A DNA stretch of 64,000 bases from Rhodanobacter lindaniclasticus (GTDB lineage Bacteria > Pseudomonadota > Gammaproteobacteria > Xanthomonadales > Rhodanobacteraceae): the NCBI RefSeq assembly GCF_004799035.1, contig NZ_MWIO01000030.1:124001-188000 (forward strand). Direction: 5' to 3'. Under the pieces are notes generated by a model that searched no databases, had not been told where the DNA came from, and saw nothing but the letters and a program-made list of their open reading frames with translations. The position numbers were made by a program, and so were the translations under genes. Below are positions 56,395 to 64,000 of the stretch, in pieces (position 1 is the stretch's first letter; every line of letters starts with the position of its first letter).

Positions 56395-57330
56395 TCAGCC
56401 GGGCACACCCAGCGCGCGTCGCACCATCGCGGCAAAGCGGACGTGGTCGACCTCCAGCACGATGTTCGCCTGTGCCGGCCGCCCCAGCCGCGCCGCCCAG
56501 TCGACCACGGTGGCACCGCGGGTCAGGCGGCCGTCCAGCTCCACCGCCACGGCGCGACGTTCGCTGCGGGTGACGATGGCCGGATCGAGCGCGACCGCCA
56601 TGGCCAATGCATCAGCCGCCACCAACCCGCCGCGCTCGTGCTCGGCATTGTAACGGCGCGCGGTGGACGCGATCCTGGCGAAGAACGCCGCATGCTGGTC
56701 GCCGGCGGCCAGCCAGCGATCGAATTCCGCGTTGTCGAAGGCGTGGCGCAGGGTCGCCTCCCAATCCACCAGGTCGAACGAGGGAAACGCCTCGAACACG
56801 ACGTGCGCTGCCTCGGGGTCGAACCCGATGTTGAACTCGGCCGGCACCTTGCCGGTATTGCCGTGGCCGGTCACCGCGCCGCCCATGACCACCAGTCGCT
56901 TGACCCGCTGCGGCAGATCCGGATCGAGCCGCAATGCCAGCGCCAGATTGGTCAGCGGCGCCAGCGCCACCAGGGTCAGCTCGCCGGGACGCTCGCGGGT
57001 CAGCCGCAGCAGCGCCAGCGCGGCGGACTCGGCGGCGACCTTGGCGGCAGGCTCGGCAAAGCCGATGTCGCCGAAACCGTCGCGCCCGTGCACGAACGCG
57101 GCATCTTCCTCCGGCGCACGCACCAGCGGCATGGCGCAACCGGCGAACACCGGCGTGCCTAGGCCGAGCAGGTCGACCAAGGTGCGCGCGTTACGCACGG
57201 TGTGGTGCAGGCCCACGTTGCCGGCGGCAATGCTCAGGCCGGCGATGTCGGCATGCGCGGCCGCCATCAGGATGGCGAGGGCGTCGTCGACGCCGGGGTC
57301 GGTGTCGATCAGGAGTTGCGGCTTGGTCAT
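56395..57330 (-). CDS. inosine-uridine preferring nucleoside hydrolase
   Basis: A 311-residue protein of the IunH family with the calcium-binding motif [13 protein letters not shown] at 8-20 and other family patterns ([26 protein letters not shown]). It splits purine and pyrimidine nucleosides into base and ribose. The ATG 57328-57330 matches the family start. The final His motif is replaced by a region [11 protein letters not shown], as usual. Confidence 0.92.
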   Translation of the reverse strand: MTKPQLLIDTDPGVDDALAILMAAAHADIAGLSIAAGNVGLHHTVRNARTLVDLLGLGTPVFAGCAMPLVRAPEEDAAFVHGRDGFGDIGFAEPAAKVAAESAALALLRLTRERPGELTLVALAPLTNLALALRLDPDLPQRVKRLVVMGGAVTGHGNTGKVPAEFNIGFDPEAAHVVFEAFPSFDLVDWEATLRHAFDNAEFDRWLAAGDQHAAFFARIASTARRYNAEHERGGLVAADALAMAVALDPAIVTRSERRAVAVELDGRLTRGATVVDWAARLGRPAQANIVLEVDHVRFAAMVRRALGVPG

Positions 57331-57400
57331 GTGCGAGGGATTCCTGTGCAGCCGCACAGTTTATGGGATGCGGCAGCGAGGATCGACTCCCGAGCGCCGC

Positions 57401-59515
57401 TCACGCGTCCGCGAACCGCGCGGCGCCGCCGATCCAGCGTTCGATCAGCCGGCCAGTCCGGTCCGGGAACTCCGCCAGCATCCGTTCACCGACCGCCTGC
57501 ACCGCGGGCAGCAGATGGGCATCGCGGGCAAGGTCGGCGATGCGGAAGGCCAGCTGCCCGGTCTGGCGGGTGCCCAGCACCTCGCCGGGGCCGCGCAGTT
57601 CGAGGTCCTTCTCGGCGATGCGGAAGCCGTCGCTGGTCTCGCGCATGACCTGCAGCCGCTCACGCGCGAGCTGGCCCAGCGGCGGCTGATACAGCAGCAC
57701 GCAGTTGGAGGCCACCGCGCCGCGGCCCACGCGACCGCGCAACTGGTGCAACTGCGCCAGCCCGAGCCGCTCGCTGTTCTCGATCACCATCAGGCTGGCG
57801 TTGGGCACGTCCACGCCGACCTCGATCACCGTGGTGGCCACCAGCACGGCCAGCTCGCCGGCCTTGAACGCGTCCATCGCCGCCTGCTTGTCCTTCGCCT
57901 TCATGCGGCCATGGATCAGGCCCACCACGGCGCCAGCGAGCGCCGCGGACAGCTCGGCATGGGCAACCTCGGCGGCCTGCGCGCGCAGCTGCTCGGACTC
58001 CTCGATCAGGGTGCACACCCAGTACACCTGTCGCCCTTCGGCGCAGGCCGCGCGGATGCGCTCGATCACTTCGGCCCGCCGCGCGTTGGACACCGCGATG
58101 GTCTGCACCGGCGTGCGCCCGGGCGGCAGCTCGTCGATCGAGGAGACATCGAGATCGGCATACGCGCTCATCGCCAGCGTGCGCGGGATCGGCGTGGCGG
58201 TGAGCACCAGCTGATGCGGCACCAGGCGATCCTGGTGTCCCTTCTCGTGCAGCGCCAGCCGCTGCTGCACGCCAAAGCGATGCTGCTCGTCGACGATCAC
58301 CAGGCCCAGCCGCGCGAACGCCACGCCCTCCTGCATCAGCGCATGCGTGCCGATCACCACCGCCGCGCCATCGGCCACGCGGGCCAGCGCCTCCCGGCGT
58401 GCCTTGCCGGTGACCTTGCCGGCCAGCCACGCCACCTCGATGCCGAGCGGTTCCAGCCACTGGCGGAAATTGCGCAGGTGCTGTTCGGCGAGCAATTCGG
58501 TCGGTGCCATCAGCGCGGTCTGGTAGCCCGCCTGCACCGCCGCCAACGCCGCCAGCGCCGCCACCACGGTCTTGCCACTGCCGACATCGCCCTGCACCAG
58601 GCGCAACATCGGTTGGGCCTGTGCCAAGTCGTGCGCCACTTCCTCGCTCACGCGCTGCTGGGCGGCGGTCAGGCGGAACGGCAAGGTGCGCAGCAGGCGC
58701 CGATGCAACTGCCGCGGCGCACCCAGCATCGGCGCGCGGCGTTGCCGTACCACGGCGCGCAGGCGCCTGAGGCTCAGGTGCTGGGTCAGCAATTCCTCGA
58801 AGGCCAGCCGCTGCTGGGCCGGGTGCCGGCCCAGCAACAACTGGCCCAGGTGCGCGTCCGGCGGTGGCCGGTGCACGTAGAGCAGCGCGTCGCGCAGCGA
58901 GGTCAGGCCGTGCGCACTGCACAAGGCCGGCGGGATCAGCTCCAGCTGCGCGGCCGGCGGCAGCAGGGCCAGTGCCTTGCCGATCACCGCAGCCAGGCGC
59001 TTCTGGCCCAGGCCTTCGGTGGTGGGGTACACCGGGCTGAGTTGCTCATCGACCACCGAGGCCTCGCCGCCGCCCAGACGCTGGTAGCTCGGGTGCACCA
59101 TCTCCAGCCCCTGCGCGGCATGGCGCACCTCGCCGTAGCAGAGCAGCCGCGTGCCCGGCACCAGTTGTTCGGCCTGCGCGCGATTGAAATGGAAGAAGCG
59201 CAGCAACAGGGTCTGCGCGCTGGCGTCGCCGATCGCCACCTTCAGTTGCGGCCGATAGCGGAAGCCGCGCTCGACCGCCTCGACCACGCCTTCGACCTGT
59301 GCGCGTTCGCCGGCGCGCAGGTCCGCGATCGCGGTGATGCGCGTCTTGTCCTCGTAGCGCAACGGCAGGTGGAACCACAGATCCTGCACCCGCGTGAGGC
59401 CAAGCCTGCCCAGCGACGCGGCCAGTGCCGGCCCCACACCGGGCAGCGTGGTGACCGGCGCGGTGCCGGGGTCGGCAATGGTGGGTGGAGCGGAACGAGC
59501 GTTGCGCGTGGCCAT
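57401..59515 (-). CDS. recG: ATP-dependent DNA helicase RecG
   Basis: A 704-residue helicase: a wedge/OB domain (about 60-160), then a superfamily-2 core with Walker A GDVGSGKTVVA, motif II VIVDEQHRFGVQQR, motif III LTATPIPRT and the C-terminal motifs including IHGRMKAKDKQ and LRGRVGRG. It remodels stalled replication forks and Holliday junctions. The start is ATG at 59513-59515. Confidence 0.96.
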   Translation of the reverse strand: MATRNARSAPPTIADPGTAPVTTLPGVGPALAASLGRLGLTRVQDLWFHLPLRYEDKTRITAIADLRAGERAQVEGVVEAVERGFRYRPQLKVAIGDASAQTLLLRFFHFNRAQAEQLVPGTRLLCYGEVRHAAQGLEMVHPSYQRLGGGEASVVDEQLSPVYPTTEGLGQKRLAAVIGKALALLPPAAQLELIPPALCSAHGLTSLRDALLYVHRPPPDAHLGQLLLGRHPAQQRLAFEELLTQHLSLRRLRAVVRQRRAPMLGAPRQLHRRLLRTLPFRLTAAQQRVSEEVAHDLAQAQPMLRLVQGDVGSGKTVVAALAALAAVQAGYQTALMAPTELLAEQHLRNFRQWLEPLGIEVAWLAGKVTGKARREALARVADGAAVVIGTHALMQEGVAFARLGLVIVDEQHRFGVQQRLALHEKGHQDRLVPHQLVLTATPIPRTLAMSAYADLDVSSIDELPPGRTPVQTIAVSNARRAEVIERIRAACAEGRQVYWVCTLIEESEQLRAQAAEVAHAELSAALAGAVVGLIHGRMKAKDKQAAMDAFKAGELAVLVATTVIEVGVDVPNASLMVIENSERLGLAQLHQLRGRVGRGAVASNCVLLYQPPLGQLARERLQVMRETSDGFRIAEKDLELRGPGEVLGTRQTGQLAFRIADLARDAHLLPAVQAVGERMLAEFPDRTGRLIERWIGGAARFADA

Positions 59516-59596
59516 GAGGCCCAAGCCTAACCGAGCATTCCCGTCAGTCGCGAGGACGGTGCCGGCGCGCGTTGTCGGCCGCGGCCGCGGCGCGCA

Positions 59597-59980
59597 TCAG
59601 TCGAGCACCATGATCGCGTCGACTTCCACCTGCGCCGCCTTCGGCAACGCGGACACCTCGATGGTCGAGCGCGCCGGATACGGCTGCTTGAAGTATTCGG
59701 CCATCACCGCGTTGACCGCGGCGAAGTTGGCCAGGTCGGTGACGTAGATGCCCACGCGCACGATCTGCGTCAGCGAGCCGCCGGCGGCCTGCGCCACGGC
59801 GGCGAGGTTGTCGAACACGCGGCGCGTCTGCGCGCTGATGTCGCCGTCGACCAGGTTGCCGGTGGCCGGATCCAGCGGAATCTGGCCGGAGAAATAGACG
59901 GTGCTGCCGGCGCGCACGGCCTGCGAATACGGGCCGATGGCGGCGGGAGCCTGCTCGGTGGCGATGATGCTGCGGGACAT
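59597..59980 (-). CDS. ridA: RidA-family 2-iminobutanoate/2-iminopropanoate deaminase
   Basis: A 127-residue RidA (YjgF/YER057c) protein with [10 protein letters not shown] near the start, substrate Arg104 in YPARSTIEV and the ending [10 protein letters not shown]. It hydrolyses reactive enamine/imine intermediates from PLP enzymes. It sits between spoT and recG on the same strand, a common order in Xanthomonadales. Confidence 0.95.
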   Translation of the reverse strand: MSRSIIATEQAPAAIGPYSQAVRAGSTVYFSGQIPLDPATGNLVDGDISAQTRRVFDNLAAVAQAAGGSLTQIVRVGIYVTDLANFAAVNAVMAEYFKQPYPARSTIEVSALPKAAQVEVDAIMVLD

Positions 59981-60074
59981 GGATGCTTCTCGGATTCGTG
60001 AGTCGGGATCCGGCAAGACTATCGCCGGGCCGGAGGAAAGCAACCATCGTTCCTGTCGGAGCCCCTCACCGGCC

Positions 60075-62243
60075 CTACAGGGGATACCGCCGCACCGCGC
60101 TGACCACACCGGTGCGACGCACGCGGCGGATCACGTCGGCCAGGTGCTTGCGGCTCTTCACTTCCATCGAGAACAGCAGCGTGGCCGCCGAGGCGTCGCG
60201 TTCGACGTACTCTACGTTCTCGATGTTGGAATCGGCCGCGGCGATCGCCGCGGCCACGGTGGCAAGCACGCCCGGCCGGTTGATCACCTCGATGTGCAAC
60301 TGCGCGCGGTAGTCGCCCTTGACGTCGCGATCCCACTCGATCGCCACCAGGCGTTCCGGCGAGCGGCGCAGCTCGGCCACGTTGGGGCACTCCACGCGGT
60401 GCACCACGATGCCCTTGCCGGAAGACAGGTAGCCGATGATGTCGTCGCCCGGCAGCGGATGGCAGCAGTTGGCGAAACTGAGCACGCCACGCTCGCCGCC
60501 GCTGATGCGGATCTTCTCCTGCGCCAGCGCCACGCCCGCCTTCGAGCCGGCGGCCTTCTTCCAGCGCGAGCCCAGCAACTGGCGCGCGACCACGTCGGGC
60601 ATGCGGTTGCCCAGCGCGATATCGGACAGCAGCTCCTCCAGCCGCTTCAGCTTGGAGGTCTTCAGGAAGCGGTCCAGCGTGGTCGGTGCGATCGCATCGA
60701 GACTGCTGCCCAGCGCATCCAGTGCGCGATCGAGCATGCGGTGGCCGAAATCCACGGCATCCTCGTGCTGCAGGTGTTTCAGGTACTGGCGGATCGCGGT
60801 GCGCGCCTTGCCGGTGACCACCACCTCCAGCCACGCCGGATTGGGCGCCGCCGAGGGCGCGGTGATGATTTCCACCAACTGGCCCGATTCGAGCCGGCTG
60901 CGCAGCGGGGTGAGCTTCTTGTCGACGCGCGCGGCTACTGCATGGTCGCCCACGTCGGTATGCACCGCATAGGCGAAATCCAGCGCGGTGGCATGGCGCG
61001 GCAGCGAGAGGATGTCGCCGCGGGGGGTGAACAAATAGACCTCGTCGGGGAACAGGTCGATCTTGACGTTCTCGATGAACTCCGAGGAGGACACCGTGTT
61101 CGCCGAGCTGTCGACCATCGACGCCAGCCATTCGCGGGCGCGCACCTGGGCACTGTTGGCCGGGCCCGAATCGGTCTTGTAGGCCCAGTGCGCCGCCACG
61201 CCGCGTTCGGCCACGGAATCCATTTCCGCGGTGCGGATCTGCACCTCGATCGGCGCGCCGAACGGCCCGAGCAGCACCGTGTGCAGCGACTGGTAGCCGT
61301 TCGCCTTGGGGATCGCGATGAAATCCTTGAAGCGGCGGTCCACCGGCTTGTACAGCGCGTGCACCGCACCCAGCGCGACATAGCAACTGGTGGCGCTGTC
61401 GACCACCACGCGGAAACCGTACACGTCCATCAACTGCGCGAACGTCTTGTGCTCGTTGCGCATCTTCGAATAGATGCTCCACGGTGACTTGATCCGGCCG
61501 ACCACGTGGGCGCTCAGGTGTTCGGACGCCAGCTGCGTGGTGAGCGCGGCCTCGATCTTGCTCATCACCTCGCGGCGATTGCCCAGCGCGGCGCGGATGC
61601 GCTCGCTGATGACCCGGTAGCGATCGGGGTACAGCGCGCGGAAGCCCAGGTCCTGCAGCTCCGCCTTGAACTTGTTCATGCCCAGGCGCTGCGCGATCGG
61701 GGCGAAGATCTCCAGCGTCTCGCGCGCGATGCGGCGGCGCGAGCCCTGATCCTTGGCGCCCAGCGTGCGCATGTTGTGCAGCCGGTCGGCCAGCTTGATC
61801 AGGATCACGCGGATGTCGCGCGCCATCGCCAGCAGCATCTTGCGGAAGCTTTCCGCATCGGCTTCCTGGCGCGTGCCGAAGCGCATCTTGTCCAGCTTGG
61901 TGACGCCGTCCACCAGCTCGGCCACCACTTCACCGAACTCGCCGGCCAGCGCCTCGCGGCTCAGTTCGGTGTCCTCAAGCGTGTCGTGCAGGATCGCCGC
62001 GATGATCGTCTCGGCGTCCAGCCCCAGCTCGGCCAGGATGCTGGCCACCGCCACCGGATGGGTGATGTACGGTTCGCCGCTCTTGCGTTCCTGCCCGGCA
62101 TGCGCCTGCGCGCCGACGGCGTACGCACGCAACACCTGGGTGACCTGCGCCGGAGGCAGGTAGGCGATGCGCTCTTTCAGCGCCAGCACATAGGGTGGCC
62201 AGGCGGCCGGATCGACCGGGGCCGGGGGAGCGGTCGCCGGCAT
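60075..62243 (-). CDS. spoT: bifunctional (p)ppGpp synthetase/hydrolase SpoT
   Basis: A 722-residue Rel/SpoT protein: HD hydrolase domain with HDTLEDT (His86/Asp87), synthetase domain with [18 protein letters not shown] and EVQIRT, a TGS domain (about 405-465) and a C-terminal ACT domain. The hydrolase motif is intact, so it can degrade (p)ppGpp. It is preceded by rpoZ on the same strand by 121 bases. Confidence 0.96.
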   Translation of the reverse strand: MPATAPPAPVDPAAWPPYVLALKERIAYLPPAQVTQVLRAYAVGAQAHAGQERKSGEPYITHPVAVASILAELGLDAETIIAAILHDTLEDTELSREALAGEFGEVVAELVDGVTKLDKMRFGTRQEADAESFRKMLLAMARDIRVILIKLADRLHNMRTLGAKDQGSRRRIARETLEIFAPIAQRLGMNKFKAELQDLGFRALYPDRYRVISERIRAALGNRREVMSKIEAALTTQLASEHLSAHVVGRIKSPWSIYSKMRNEHKTFAQLMDVYGFRVVVDSATSCYVALGAVHALYKPVDRRFKDFIAIPKANGYQSLHTVLLGPFGAPIEVQIRTAEMDSVAERGVAAHWAYKTDSGPANSAQVRAREWLASMVDSSANTVSSSEFIENVKIDLFPDEVYLFTPRGDILSLPRHATALDFAYAVHTDVGDHAVAARVDKKLTPLRSRLESGQLVEIITAPSAAPNPAWLEVVVTGKARTAIRQYLKHLQHEDAVDFGHRMLDRALDALGSSLDAIAPTTLDRFLKTSKLKRLEELLSDIALGNRMPDVVARQLLGSRWKKAAGSKAGVALAQEKIRISGGERGVLSFANCCHPLPGDDIIGYLSSGKGIVVHRVECPNVAELRRSPERLVAIEWDRDVKGDYRAQLHIEVINRPGVLATVAAAIAAADSNIENVEYVERDASAATLLFSMEVKSRKHLADVIRRVRRTGVVSAVRRYPL

Positions 62244-62364
62244 CGGTGCCTGGCGCCGGGTCAGGCGCCCACCCCGGAAACGAGGTGCCCCGAGATTGCC
62301 GGGCGCGCGCGCATGCTCATGCCTTGGCAGGCATGATCGCGGCAGCGCCGGCAGTCATCGCTCA

Positions 62365-62655
62365 TCAGTCGTCGCCACCCTTGGAGAGATCATCGTCGAC
62401 TTCCGCGGCGGCCCATTCCAGCGCCTCGCGTTCGGCACGCTCGCGCTCGGCCTTGTCGATCTGGTCGATCGTGGCCTGGTCGATGCGACGGGCGGCAATC
62501 TCGCGCAGCGCGAGCACGGTGGGCTTGTCATGGTCGGGGTTGACCGCCGGTTCGGCACCCTTCTCGAGCTGTCGCGCGCGCTTGGTCGCCATCAGAACCA
62601 GCTCGAAACGGTTGTCGACCACCTCGAGGCAGTCCTCCACGGTAATGCGTGCCAT
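62365..62655 (-). CDS. rpoZ: RNA polymerase omega subunit
   Basis: A 96-residue omega subunit starting [20 protein letters not shown], with [10 protein letters not shown] and an acidic tail. It is preceded by GAAGGA and a clear sigma-70 promoter and probably forms a unit with spoT. No gmk gene lies upstream, unlike the order in enterobacteria. Confidence 0.97.
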   Translation of the reverse strand: MARITVEDCLEVVDNRFELVLMATKRARQLEKGAEPAVNPDHDKPTVLALREIAARRIDQATIDQIDKAERERAEREALEWAAAEVDDDLSKGGDD

Positions 62656-62694
62656 GTGAAATCCTTCGGAGAATAGTGACTTATACGGTCGATC

Positions 62695-62723
62695 AGTGTA
62701 GCCAGCAGGCGCTTTGCTGGCAA
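62695..62723 (-). promoter_or_regulatory. predicted sigma-70 promoter of rpoZ-spoT
   Basis: On the minus strand TTGCCA (62718-62723) and TACACT (62695-62700) are spaced by exactly 17 bases, 40 bases before the rpoZ ATG. Confidence 0.75.
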
Positions 62724-62852
62724 TGCGGCCGGCGCGTATCATGGCGGGCTGGCCGCGGACGGGCGTATCCGCGAAAGCGACCCGAAAGCCGTGCAAGATA
62801 TAAAACCAGACAGTACACTTATACTGTCCCCGACGCGAATCCCTAGCCCCCG

Positions 62853-63680
62853 ATGCCCTTATTGCCTCGATCCCTCGCCATGAGTCGCTGGTTGACCGTG
62901 GCCGCACTCGCCTTGCTGGCAGGTTGCGCCATCGCCAAGCCGCGCACCGACGACCCGCTGGAGAAGTTCAATCGCGGGGCGTACCAGTTCAACACCGCGG
63001 TGGACGAAGTGGCCATACGGCCGGTGGCGCTGGTCTACCGCAAGGTCACCAATCCGCCGGTGCGGCGTTCGTTCAGCGACTTTTTCACCAACATCCGCAC
63101 ACCGGTCACGGTCGCCAACGACTTGTTGCAGGCGCGGCCCAAGCAGGCCCTGCAGAGCACCGCCCGTTTCCTGGTCAATCTCACCCTGGGCATCGGCGGT
63201 TTCTTCGACCCGGCCAGCCAGTTGGGGCTGCCGATCGAGGACAACGACTTCGGCATCACGCTGGCGCGCTGGGGCGCGCCGGAAGGCGATTTCCTGATGC
63301 TGCCGCTGTTCGGTCCCAGCACCGCGCGCGACATGTGGCGGATGCCGGTGGACAGCTATTTCTTCGACCCGTTGAGCCTGTACGCCGCCAACCATCACTA
63401 CAACGGCCTGCAGTACGCGCCGCAGGCGATGTACCTGATCACGCTGCGCTCGCGCGCGATCGACGCGGAGAGTTTCCTGCAATCGGCCTACGACCCGTAC
63501 GTGTTCATCCGCGACGCCTACCGGCAACAGCGCCTGTACAAGCTTTACGACGGCAACCCGCCGGCAGCGCTGATCGAACGGATGCAGGGACTGGATACGC
63601 CGGGCTTCGACCCGGACGAGCTGCTGGAGCAGCAGCACGACTGGGAAAAGGGCCACGCCAAGCAGGGTAGCCAGGACTGA
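62853..63680 (+). CDS. mlaA: outer-membrane lipid asymmetry lipoprotein MlaA (VacJ)
   Basis: A 275-residue lipoprotein (lipobox LLAGC, Cys25) of the MlaA family: [14 protein letters not shown] at the start and [17 protein letters not shown] with [11 protein letters not shown] in the middle. It removes misplaced phospholipids from the outer leaflet. An ATG 27 bases later (62880) is an alternative start and would give a more usual signal peptide. An inverted repeat ACAGTA-N6-TACTGT lies about 25 bases upstream. The convergent gene mlaB is probably part of the same system. Confidence 0.95.
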   Translation: MPLLPRSLAMSRWLTVAALALLAGCAIAKPRTDDPLEKFNRGAYQFNTAVDEVAIRPVALVYRKVTNPPVRRSFSDFFTNIRTPVTVANDLLQARPKQALQSTARFLVNLTLGIGGFFDPASQLGLPIEDNDFGITLARWGAPEGDFLMLPLFGPSTARDMWRMPVDSYFFDPLSLYAANHHYNGLQYAPQAMYLITLRSRAIDAESFLQSAYDPYVFIRDAYRQQRLYKLYDGNPPAALIERMQGLDTPGFDPDELLEQQHDWEKGHAKQGSQD

Positions 63681-63701
63681 GTCCCGGCCGCGGCGCCCGG
63701 C

Positions 63702-64000
63702 TCACGCCAGCAGCGTATCGACCTCGCAGACCTGGGCCAGCGCCCGCATGCCGGCCGGCATGCCGACCACCCGCAGCGTTCGGCCGTGCCCGTTCGCCTC
63801 GGCGACGGCGGCCAGCACGCAGGCCAAGCCGGCACTGTCGCTGTGGCTGACACCTGCCAGGTCCAGCTCCGCCACCCCGTCATCGAGTGCCGCGCGCAGC
63901 GCCGCCAGCGCCGCGGCGGCGGTGTCGAAATCCAGCACGCCATGCACCGCCAGGGTGGATGGCGTCACGGTCTCCAGGCGAAAACCGGTGGACGTGTTCA
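63702..64000 (-). CDS. mlaB: STAS-domain protein MlaB (5' end beyond window)
   Basis: A small STAS-domain protein: LAVHGVLDFDTAAAALAALR, then AELDLAGVSHSDSAGLACVL with the conserved DSAG. It is the regulatory cytoplasmic subunit of the Mla ABC transporter. A GTG at 63966-63968 gives 88 residues, but the frame stays open to the window edge and reads NTSTGFRLETV before it; if the next base is T on the plus strand, the start would be ATG at 64001, so the gene probably begins just outside. Confidence 0.85.
   Translation of the reverse strand, partial: NTSTGFRLETVTPSTLAVHGVLDFDTAAAALAALRAALDDGVAELDLAGVSHSDSAGLACVLAAVAEANGHGRTLRVVGMPAGMRALAQVCEVDTLLA

Overview
The window is about 64 kb of GC-rich, gene-dense chromosome, most likely from a Rhodanobacteraceae / Xanthomonadales gammaproteobacterium (Rhodanobacter- or Dyella-like). 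This is inferred from the ponA | pilMNOPQ divergence, type-B ribosomal protein L31, the spoT-rpoZ and mla genes, abundant TonB/efflux genes and short palindromic repeats that begin GTAGGAG or GTAGGGCGGGC. No plasmid, phage, CRISPR or rRNA/tRNA gene was seen.

Layout. 1-9.0 kb: end of a TrkA-C/SLC13-type permease, a Rieske protein, an EamA exporter, a short-chain fatty-acid permease and a four-gene MacAB-like ABC export operon (adaptor, ATPase, two FtsX-type permeases), with REP-like palindromes between the units. 9.2-22 kb: an accessory stretch with a frameshifted beta-propeller gene, small membrane proteins, hydrolases, an orphan HTH transposase gene, a VOC protein, an EF-hand lipoprotein, a repeat-rich secreted protein, an OmpR-type two-component system, two convergent paralogous membrane proteins and two NTF2-like secreted proteins. 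22-31 kb: a TonB-dependent receptor, remnants of a second receptor and of a MocR regulator, an intact MocR regulator, an acyltransferase-like membrane protein, a fumarylacetoacetase-family hydrolase and mscL. Five copies of a paired direct repeat (CATGACCAAT, period 23-24 bp) are scattered through this part and look like the operators of the MocR regulator.

31-45 kb: an M28 aminopeptidase, a MarR-adaptor-RND efflux operon, a macro-domain deacetylase and a MoxR-DUF58-DUF4381-BatA-BatB/C-BatD operon. 45-56 kb: pilQPONM (type IV pilus alignment complex and secretin) divergent from mrcA/ponA, a conserved hypothetical, citrate synthase and rpmE2. 56-64 kb: nucleoside hydrolase, recG, ridA, spoT, rpoZ, mlaA and the STAS gene mlaB, which runs off the right end.

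The most interesting structure is at 22-30 kb. Two divergent receptor/regulator modules appear to have decayed in complementary fashion: module 1 kept its TonB receptor and lost its MocR regulator, module 2 kept its MocR regulator and lost its receptor. The shared operator motif lets the surviving regulator plausibly serve the surviving receptor and also a NTF2-like gene, an acyltransferase and a FAA hydrolase.
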